From assembly GCF_036898095.1 (NCBI RefSeq), contig NC_090729.1, positions 72,123,524 through 72,187,523 on the forward strand: a stretch of 64,000 bases of DNA, written 5' to 3'. The notes under the pieces are model-generated. The model saw only the letters and a program-made list of their open reading frames with translations. It was not told where the DNA came from and did not search any database. Positions 54,190-64,000 of the stretch are shown piece after piece (position 1 is the stretch's first letter; every line of letters starts with the position of its first letter). This DNA is from Palaemon carinicauda (Eukaryota > Arthropoda > Malacostraca > Decapoda > Palaemonidae). The translations under genes and the position numbers were made by a program.

Positions 54190-55148
54190 AACAGTGAGTT
54201 ACTTGGGACTCTAACTCTTCGGGTGCCTATGTTGACCCTCGAGCGATTCATAGTGATGTCTAAAAACACTTAGTGCTTTTATAACTGTTCTTATCCCAGG
54301 TGAAATGTCATAGTGTCACACAAGTGCCGCATGCCTTGAGCATGATGTGTTGTTTAAAGACTTGCGTTCCTCGAGAACGAGTACCTACTAATCCTGAAAT
54401 TCCTTTTCAGATTCAAGAGCAAGCCTTTATTTCTATGTACATTATTATTACTGTAAATGAACTTTACTTTTGCTGTAAATTATTTAATTTCTGCATTGTG
54501 AAATAAAATTTCTATTTTATTACTTATGCGTCTCTTTCAGCTCCTACCTACTATGAAATACATACTGTCATAGTTTTATTTATTCCTCCTCTCTTATGGT
54601 CATGAAGAATTTAAGATGTCTAATCCTAAATTATATTCACCCTGTCTCAGTAAGGTTCCTACACGAATACTTACTTCTGATAACCAGGAGATGAACTCTA
54701 TACACAGTGCCCAACCACCACTGGCCTAATTCAGAATGTTCCTATACAAATATCAAACATTCTGCTTCATCTCTAAGTTCTTAAAAGTTCTTCTGTCAGG
54801 ATGAATAGCCCTTCAATACCACTTTGACGTCGGCATAGCCCATGGGAACTTCCTACCAATGGGGGGCAGGATACTTCGTTCCTATGGTTCTTTACCTAAG
54901 ATTACTTTGCTGTTTTGTCAATGCCTAGGCACTTAACACTGGGGGAAAATCTACCACGATACATTGATTCTCTGGTACTCTTCCATCAGGACGCCATGGC
55001 TTGAGCCCAAAAAACGGATTTTGAGCGAAGCGAAAAATCTATTTTTGGGTGAGATAGCCATGGCGTCCTGATGGACCCTCCCTACTACTTCGTCCAGTTT
55101 TGTTCCCACCCTACACAATTGTATCATGGTGATGGGCAGCAACTGGCG
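54190..55148 (+). repeat. H 3' region with internal complementary region
   Basis: 3' non-coding DNA. An AATAAA at 54502-54507, 313 nt after the YR stop, is a possible polyadenylation signal. At about 54975-55070, GACGCCATGGCTTGAGCCCA joins GGATTTTGAGCGAAGCGAAA through AAAAC: the fused complements of the left and right ends. Confidence 0.75.
54502..54507 (+). terminator. Possible polyadenylation signal of H
   Basis: AATAAA in an AT-rich stretch downstream of the YR stop and upstream of the complementary region. Supported by position only; DIRS transcripts may instead end within the terminal repeat. Confidence 0.3.
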
Positions 55149-55496
55149 TCAGGATAAAGACGCGCGTGACGTCATTAGAGCAATGGCGTCCGTTTGTTTA
55201 CGTCTCGAGTATCAGTAGTAGCCACGAGTGAGATTAGCTGTGGAACGGCTCCCAGCTATTCTCAGCCCTTACACACCGAAGCATTAACTCTGTTCGGGGT
55301 GGAGATAGCTATGTGGCACGTTCAGACATGCGTGTCCCCTGTTGTATTACGATGTCTTAAAGGGAAACCTTTGAGATACTCGCTCCAGAAGTTAGAATTC
55401 TGTGATAACCTGTGGTTAAATTCTCTGGGAATATCTTAGTAGTCTTATACCCAAGGAAGCTACCAAACAGGAACCTTCCATCAGGACGCCATGGCT
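55149..55496. repeat. H right inverted terminal repeat
   Basis: Inverted counterpart of 46807-47154; no differences seen on reading. It is followed by about 40 bp of right-end-specific sequence (AGATTTTTCGCTTCGCTCAA) to 55537. Confidence 0.93.
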
Positions 55497-55610
55497 ATCT
55501 CACCCAAAAATAGATTTTTCGCTTCGCTCAAAATCCGTTATATGGGTTATGGAAAAAACCCGCAAAGTGGTGAATCCGCGATGGTCGAACCGCGAAGTAG
55601 CGAGGGTTCA

Positions 55611-57394
<1,784 letters not shown>

Positions 57395-57639
57395 TTAAGG
57401 GGACCGTCCGCCATGGGGTATTGACATAACATCTTTCAGAAATCAAAAATCGTTTTATTGCTTCTATGTATGCGTGAACATGTCGTACATACTCCCCAGA
57501 AGTTTCAGCCAATTATTTTTACAAATAACGAAGATATAGAGGTTTTTAAAGGATGACGTCACCCTTACTGTGTCATCTGCATGACTGAGTTTGACAAAAT
57601 CGTCTTTGTGTGTTAATTTTGCATATCTATAGCGATTTT

Positions 57640-57965
57640 TCATTTATATTTCGAGCTATCGTACGTCTGGCAGAAATGGAAGGCATTAGTAGAGTGTAGA
57701 TGAATGAAATCTACTCTTACAATAACAGAAAGCCAAAGTTGCCAAAGATGTATAGAAGTTATAAGTATGCGTTTGTTTACTTGAAGTTCGTATGTACATT
57801 GTGTTTCCACAATGCCTTCGGGAACATATAGCAAGGCCAATGTTACCTAAGGTTGTAGAAAGAACAAATAGTCAATCATTTTTCCAAACAATGAAAATAT
57901 AGCACTTTAAATGATGACGTCATCCTTATGGCGTCGTCTGTATGACTGAGTTTGACAAGTGCGCA

Positions 57966-58033
<68 letters not shown>

Positions 58034-58069
58034 AAATTATTTACCACTGCCATTTATACAAATACTTTT

Positions 58070-58147
<78 letters not shown>

Positions 58148-58196
58148 AATTATTTAAAACTCCCATTTATACAAATACTATATTAACAATGTTCAA

Positions 58197-58227
<31 letters not shown>

Positions 58228-58235
58228 CTCTCTCC

Positions 58236-58270
<35 letters not shown>

Positions 58271-58754
58271 GTTTCGAAATCTCGTACCTCTGGCAGAAAT
58301 GAAAGGCATTGGTAGAGGGTAGGTGAATGAAAACTACCAGCTACGAAAACATCACAAAGTTTCCAAAGTTGTATAGAAATTATAATGCATGTGTTTATTT
58401 ACTTGAAGTTCGTATGTTGATTGTGCTTTCACAACGTCCTCTGGAATTTTATAGCAATGCCAATGTTACATAAGGTGATAGAAAGAACAAAAAGTAAGTG
58501 GAGAACAAGAAAACAGAAGCCAAAGATGCCAAAGATGTATAGAAGTTATGATATATGCGTTTGTTTACTTGAAGTTCGTATGTACATTGTGTTTCCACAA
58601 TGCCCTCGGGAACATTATAGCAAGGCCAATGTTACCCAAGGTTGTAGAAAGAACAAATAGTCAATCATTTTTCCAAACAATGAAAATAGCGGTCTTTAAA
58701 TGATGACGTCATCCTTATGGCGTCGTCTGTATGACTGAGTTTGACAGATGCGTA

Positions 58755-58837
<83 letters not shown>

Positions 58838-58875
58838 GAATTATATACCACTGCCATTTATACAAATACTTTTAT

Positions 58876-58947
<72 letters not shown>

Positions 58948-58971
58948 GAACTGACATCTATATCAGCCAAA

Positions 58972-59026
<55 letters not shown>

Positions 59027-59260
59027 GTTTCGAAATCTCGTACCTCTGGCAGAAATGAAAGGCATTGGTAGAGGGTAGGTGAATGAAAACTACCAGCTAC
59101 GAAAAAATCACAAATTTTCCAAAGACATATAGAAATTATAATGCATGTGTTTATTTACTTGAAGTTCGTATGTTGATTGTTCTTTCACAACGTCTTCTGG
59201 AATTTTATAGCAATGCCAATGTTACATAAGGTGATAGAAAGAACAAAAAGTAAGTGGAGA
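57640..59260. repeat. Tandem duplications and (CT)n tracts inside the TTAA element
   Basis: A module (CTGGCAGAAATG-AAGGCATT, a TTTACTTGAAGTTCGTATGT block, GATGACGTCATCCTTATGGC, GACTGAGTTTGACA, then CT) occurs around 57665-57970 and 58500-58755. A second type (AAATCTCGTACCTCTGGCAG through AAAGTAAGTGGAGAACAAGA) occurs at 58277-58510 and 59030-59265. CT tracts: 57970-58033, 58076-58146, 58197-58269, 58756-58838, 58880-58942, 58973-59024. The Ser/Leu-rich frames over them are artefacts. Confidence 0.85.
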
Positions 59261-59613
59261 ACAAGAAAAAAGAACCAAGAAAGAGGGAAACATGGATAAG
59301 AGTACAAAGCTGAAACCTGCTAACTAAAACACTGGCAACAATTAGAGATCGCTGGCAACTCATAACATAGGAATAGTAAACTGAGGGTTCAAATACCTCC
59401 TTTAGGGTGCATTTATGTAGGAATGAACAATAAAAGTTATCATAATAATATTATCTTGATTTCTTTTAGAAAAGAAGCAAAAGCTTGCTGCAAATCTTTG
59501 GGAGCTCATAACTCAAATACATACTTATTCCCACTTAGGTACATTTTTCTCACTTATTTGTTGTTTGATATTAGAGAAAAAGATATCGTTGAAAAGAAGA
59601 ATAAAAATCCCAC

Positions 59614-59743
59614 AATTCTGTCAGACAAAATTTTGATTTTCCTTTTTTTTTTTCACGATTATTTTCCGTCTAGACGAGGAAAAAAAAATAAAAATTCATT
59701 AAAAAAAACAGAAAGGAAAATCAAAATTCTGTCTGACAGAATT
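59614..59743. other. 130-bp foldback with 32-bp arms in the TTAA element
   Basis: Arms 59614-59645 and 59712-59743 are inverted complements with one mismatch (AATTCTGTCAGACAAAATTT side). An inner palindrome GTCTAGAC at 59670-59677 lies in the loop. Such a foldback could extrude as a cruciform or be a small-RNA precursor-like hairpin; no further evidence. Confidence 0.65.
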
Positions 59744-59991
59744 GTTCGGTTGTTAGAGTAGTTTTTGTGGTATAAGTTTCAATACATTTGGTATTATAGT
59801 AGTGGGGAAAAATGTACCTAAATATTTTTTTAAAATCATGATTTTTGCTCATAAATCCAAAAGTTTTTTATTAAATGACTTGAAATTTTTATATGATGAA
59901 GGTATTATATATGTCTAAAACATATATAGAAATTGTGTAATTTGGATCATTAGAAAAAAAAAATGGCGGACATGGCGGACGGTCCCCTTAA

Positions 59992-60436
59992 CTACTTCTA
60001 GCGAGCCTGGGAGAGGAGAGGAGCAGACCTTGATCCGTGCTATTGCTAAAGGATGGATGCAAAATCTTTTTCCCAGTGAAACCTCCTATATTAGTTACTC
60101 CGATAGACCTCTCTGCCAAATACAGAGAGGAGCCAAAGAGACAGGCTATGCAACATCAATGTGTCTCTTTTTGAAGTGGGAGGCTATTGTCCAGTCCTGG
60201 ATGTAACTGCTCTCAACAACACTGTTCAGAAGGCAAAGTTCTCCATGGAGACATTGAAATCAGTCCTTACAGCAGTAGGAAAGGTCCACTGGATGGTCCT
60301 CTTTAGACCTCCAGGATGCTTACTTCCACATCCTCATCCATCCCAACTTCAAGCAATATCTGAAGGTTCTCGTATAGGAGGAAGTTGTCCAGTTTTGGGC
60401 TCTTTGTTTCGGTCTAAGCACCACCCCTCAAATAGA
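59992..60436 (+). pseudogene. G pol fragment (start of RT)
   Basis: Resumes after the TTAA site: ERRGADLDPC (compare A, B: pol N-terminus), then RT pieces across frames: GGYCPVLDVTALNNTVQKAK, FSMETLKSVLTAV, and a CFGLSTTPQ end at about 60430. It breaks off right after the FGLSTxPQ motif, before YLDDW, and is followed by an unrelated gag segment. Confidence 0.75.
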
Positions 60437-61170
60437 GGGTGCGTCTGTTAGAACCTGTCGTTCTTCTAACCGTAGACCTCTTCCAAGGAATGTCGACCAT
60501 AAACTTCTTCCAAGCTCTCTATCCCCTGGGAGAAGGAATGTCGAACGACAAAGGGAACGAGAGGCTTTAGCTCCCGAGCAGACACCTCCTCGAGCATACC
60601 TATTGACGCTTCCCAGGACGCTCACCTTCATCACAGGAAATGTGAGGTAAAAGTTTTTTTTCGTCATCTTCAGATGACGCAGCGCCCTGACGAGGCTGGC
60701 GTCAACTTCCAGACCTCAGAAGAGGAAGGTGGACACGGTCAATCAGCGTCCTATCATGACACCGCAAGCCTCTGGTTGTAGTCTTCGGAGCAGTCCTGAG
60801 TGTTTTTTCATTCTACCAAAGAAAACTCTCCTACCTAACATCCTTTAAGGGTGTCGGCAACTGTCAAAAAACGTCCAACTCACCCAGTTGCAGGACAGTT
60901 GTCTGAGCCTAGCATGACCTCGGTTCATGCTCCTTCTCCACCGTCAAACTGGTTTTCTTTTTCGATTCTGAGGACGTCGAGTGGGTGGCTGAGAAATGGA
61001 GGAAGTCAAACTATGACTCCCTCATCCACAAGGCCTTGATATCAAGGCTTTATTAACTACAGTCATGAAGAAGAACATTTTTTCAAACCACTAACAATAG
61101 AGTTACAGGTCCCAAACAGGATCCAAAGGTGTCTAAAATGTCCTTTCAAGGTAAAAAGTAGTTTTGTTTG
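60437..61170 (+). pseudogene. K gag-like fragment
   Basis: EGASVRTCRSSNRRPLPRN resembles the A/C/E/G gag Ser/Arg segment and contains a short internal repeat (GTAGACCTCTTCCAAGGAAT / ATAAACTTCTTCCAAGCTCT). It decays through several stops by 60900. The switch from G RT to gag at 60437 is abrupt, so it is a deletion or recombination junction. Weakly supported beyond 60650. Confidence 0.5.
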
Positions 61171-62900
61171 GGGGGAAGGGAAAGAAGGGATCTGGTCGAG
61201 GTCAATCCCACTAGATGGGCAATCCTCCCATATGTCCACCTGTGTGGGAATGCCTGCAATGCTGCTGGGCAAGGTGGTGACATCACAGGGCTGAACCCTG
61301 GAAGGTCGAGTCGATTTGTTCAAGGTATCGCGTCCTGTTCACTATATTTCCCTCCACTAACTCTGGGTCCAGTCCCAATGAACTCCTATGCAAAGGGATC
61401 CGCAAAGGAGTCAGCCCTTCAGGCAGAAGTCCAGACCATGTTGGAGAAGGGTGCTCTCCAGGATGTCATCGATGGGTCCCGGGCTTTTACAGTCGACTCT
61501 TTCTTGTGAGAAAGGCGTCGGGAGGTGGGAGACCAGTCATCGATCTCTAGGCCCTGAACAGGTTTGTCAGTTATACCTCGATCAGGATGGAGACAGCCAA
61601 CATGGTCAGACAAGCAATAAGACCGCAGGACTTCATGTACACACTGGATCTCAAGAACGCATACTTTCAGATCCCAATCCATCCGTCTTCCAGGAAGTAT
61701 CAAAGATTCATGCTAAAATAGAAGCATTACCAGTTCAAGGTGCTGTGTTTCGGTCTTTCAATAGCACCGCAGGTGTTCATTAGATTGTTCGCCCTTGTGC
61801 CAGCATGGGCTCACAGAATTGGCATCCTTCTCCTAAGATACTTGGACGACTGGCTGATTCTAGCAGACTCAGTGGCAACCCTTTTTTGTCATCGAGAGGA
61901 GTTTTTAAGGTTTTGCCAAGATCTGGGGATCATGGTAAACGTTGAGAAGTCTCATCTGTTCCCCTCTCAAAGACTGGTATATCTGTGCATGCTATTAGGC
62001 ACCATAAGGCTCAAAGCTTTTTTATCAGACGAAAGAAGAACTCTCAGCTCAGAATTGGTTGCGTCTGCTCGGCCATCTATCATCGCTGGCCCATCTAGTT
62101 CCCAATGGACGTCTCAGGATGAGATCGCTCCAGTGGCGACTCAAATCCCAGTTGAATAAGTCCACTGATTTTGGGGAGCTTCTAGTCCGAATAGGACAAG
62201 AAGAACGGACGGACCTCAGATGGTGGCTAGAGGACGAAAGCATCTGCAAAGGGGTCGATCTCCTCGTTCCTCCCCCGGAATTGATGCTCTTTTAAGGTGC
62301 CTTATAAGAAGGATGGAACGCCCACTTGCTGCACCATACCATCTCCGGCAAATGGTTCGAATCAGAAAGGTATCAGCACATAAATCTCTGAGACATGTGG
62401 GCAGCCTTACTTACCCTCCAACTGTTCCACCAGTTCTTTTCTGGCCACTCCGTGGTATTGATGAGCGAAAACACCACGGTAGTAGCTTACCTAAACAAGC
62501 AAGCTGGTACCATTTTGCAGCTGCTGTGCCAACTAGCAGTAGAGACACTCGGATGGGCAGAGGACAACTCGGTAACTCTATCTGCGCACTTCATTCTAGG
62601 CAAATGCTATGTGCATGCAGACAATTTGAGCAGAGCCACTCGGATAGTGGCCTCCGAGTGTCTTTAAATCATCTAGTAGCCAACAAAGTCCTGACTTTGT
62701 GGGGTTCCCCGATTGTGGACCTGTTTGCGATGGCCCTAAGCTTCAGGCTCCCACTGTATGGTTCCCCAGTCCTAGATCTTCAGGTGCTCTGACAAGATGC
62801 ATTCCAACAACGGTGGAAGGACATATACGTTTATGTGTTCCCCCTATTTTTTCTGATGAGAAAAGTCCTTAACTAAGTCATGATAAACAAGAACCCATTA
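61171..62900 (+). pseudogene. K pol relics: RT, RNase H, MT-like (D/F family)
   Basis: RT: KESALQAEVQTMLEKGALQD, RAFTVDSFL, a shift, TLDLKNAYFQIPIHPSS-like across frames, VLCFGLSIAPQVF, YLDDWLILADSVATL (YLDDW about 61840-61854), NVEKSHLFPSQRLVYL. RNase H: HVGSL/MWAALLTLQLFHQ, SENTTVVAYLNKQ, CYVHADNLSR. MT-like: VANKVLTLWGSPIVDLFAMA at 62670-62735; FPPF is decayed near 62835. K belongs with D and F, whereas the upstream gag piece is A/C/E-like. Confidence 0.75.
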
Positions 62901-63117
62901 ATGACCCTAATAGCTATGGCTTCAGGCAGAGTGGTTCTCGGACCTCTGCATCTCCTCATGGAGATCCGAGGGAACTCCCTCCAGGTCACAACCTACTCAA
63001 ACAGCCACATGCCAACATCTTCCACAAAGCTGTAGCTTCGCTTCGACCTCACGCCTGGAGACTGTCCAGAACCTCTTCACACAGAGGGGCTCTTTGTAAC
63101 GAGTTGCAGAAAGACTG

Positions 63118-64000
63118 GATAGACACATAAGATGCTCTTCAGGCAAAGTGGTTTGTTTTCTGTGGCTGGTGTCATGGAAGGCATATCAGTCCCCTCAATG
63201 CATCTATTCCAACAATAGTGGAGTGCCTTGTACACCTTCTGGAAGAAATGCTTCTCTTGGTTTTGGCAGTCAAAGGCTACCGCTCAGCCTTGAGTCTCAC
63301 CTTTAAACTGAAAGGAATGGATATTTCCTTCTTGTCAGAACTTCAATTACTCATACGAAGTTATGAGATTTCTGGTCCCCAGTCGGAACTTAGACCACCT
63401 CCTTGGAACATGGTTTGGGTCGTTCAGTCCCTGAAGGGTCCTCCCTACAAACTATTACGCCAGGCAACAGACCGCCACCTTACTCTGAAGACGTTTTTCC
63501 TGCTCGTATTGGCTTTGGTCAAGAGAGATAGTGAGCTGCATGGTCTATCTTAGGATGTCTCCCACACAAGGAGATGGGGAGAAGTAATATTCAGCTTTGC
63601 CCCTGAGTTTATTACTAAGACTCAAAATCTTTATGTACTGGATCCCAGGTTCGGTCCATTCCAGATAGAGAGTCTTAAGTTCTGTAGCTGAAGATCCAGA
63701 CCAACTGGTACTTTGCCCAGTGAAGAGTCTGAGCTGTTACCTAAAGAAAACAGCAGCAGCTCGCCCCCGTTTGTCAGCACTATTTGTCTGCACGGGGAAG
63801 GTCAAGAGGAGGGTCACGAGGAATACTATTTCCTCCTGGATTCGAAAGGTAATTGAGTTTGCCCTGAATCCAGATCCTCCTCTTCAAAAATGACCTAGAG
63901 CTTGTGATGTCAGGGGTATTGCAATGTCTCTGGCATTCACTACCTGCAAGAGGTAACCCACTGGATCAAGAATACATTTTCCATTGTTTCTGTGAGGGCT
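63118..64000 (+). pseudogene. K tyrosine recombinase (broken, runs off window)
   Basis: Fragments parallel D: KWFVFCGWCHG, ECLVHLLEEM, AVKGYRSALSLTFKLKGMDI, PPPWNMVWVVQSLKGPPYK, LALVKRDSELHGLS (Arg I) then a TAG at 63551-63553. Later pieces: LCPVKSLSCYLKKTAAA, RRVTRNTISSWIRKVIEFAL, and a CDVRGIAMSLAF relic where His is replaced. The Tyr motif lies near the window edge and is not readable as an intact frame. Confidence 0.75.

Larger units (their letters stand above)
46795..55537 (+). mobile_element. DIRS element H, full length, youngest copy
   Basis: 8.7 kb. Inverted terminal repeats 46807-47154 and 55149-55496 (348 bp) read as identical; an 81-codon palindromic frame appears identically in both. 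The right end carries about 30 extra bases beyond the repeat, as described for DIRS-1. The complementary region at about 54975-55070 joins both end complements at AAC (core GTT), and GTT is present at the right border (55537-55539). Order: 2.3-kb leader, gag, pol, YR, 3' region. Gag has one frameshift and pol one; the YR is intact. Confidence 0.93.
57395..59991. mobile_element. TTAA-flanked element with 17-bp perfect inverted repeats (non-autonomous)
   Basis: TTAA at 57395-57398 and 59988-59991 flank GGGGACCGTCCGCCATG (57399-57415) and its exact complement (59971-59987). The host sequence reads GCCAGAC-TTAA-CTACTTCTAGCGAGCCTGGG across the element; the homologous place in A (5926-5955) is GCCAGGCTGAATTACTTCTG, so the insertion was precise with a 4-bp TTAA duplication. 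That target fits piggyBac-like elements, but the tip starts GGGG rather than the usual CCC, so the superfamily is open. No transposase frame. Internal sequence is duplicated and swollen by (CT)n. Confidence 0.85.

Noticed and set aside
57942..58954. Ser/Leu-repeat frames
   Set aside because: Translation of CT microsatellites inside the TTAA element.

Overview
This window looks like an intergenic, transposon-packed stretch of an animal genome, most probably a decapod crustacean. That taxon is an inference from the density of DIRS-type tyrosine-recombinase (YR) retrotransposons, the long (TA)n and (GA/CT)n microsatellites and a Tigger/pogo element; a similarity search would be needed to fix it. 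I found no convincing host gene, rRNA or tRNA. The only non-transposon coding candidate is a 54-codon frame at 1970-2134 behind a tandem CRE/CCAAT promoter-like duplication.

Layout: 1-2792 is AT-rich flank with a 24-bp minisatellite, the CRE/CCAAT duplication and a G/C-run duplication. From about 2793 the window is a stack of nested YR retrotransposons, labelled A to K here. A (2793-8963) is cut by F (left end 8964, right end about 35768). F's gag is cut by D (9385-30929). D lost its middle and is joined at 22268 to B (10206-22268). B's gag is cut precisely by C (10949-16549). D's right terminal repeat is cut precisely by E (24256-30667). After F comes the 5' part of G (about 35788-36617), interrupted at a (TA)n tract by a Tigger-like DNA transposon (37018-55613). 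The Tigger carries an intact-looking 624-aa transposase on the minus strand and two further DIRS elements: I (minus strand, 38041 to about 43330) and H (plus strand, 46795-55537). G resumes at 55719, is cut by a TTAA-flanked element with 17-bp inverted repeats (57395-59991), and runs into a degraded chimeric element K (60437 to the window end).

The DIRS copies share one plan: inverted terminal repeats; an internal complementary region; gag with an N-terminal Cys motif, a variable repeat-rich linker, a conserved core and a basic tail; pol with reverse transcriptase (YLDDW or YVDDW), RNase H and a methyltransferase-like domain; and a YR overlapping the 3' part of pol. In every copy I could phase, pol lies in the +1 frame relative to both gag and YR, so gag and YR share a frame. 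In B this gives a 1,564-codon open frame with the reverse transcriptase hidden in the overlapping frame.

Relative ages from nesting and damage: A and F are old. C and E are younger but internally deleted (E has no reverse transcriptase). H is the youngest, with 348-bp terminal repeats that read as identical and a complete YR. Element boundaries are good to a few bases where an internal complementary region or empty-site comparison exists, and approximate otherwise.
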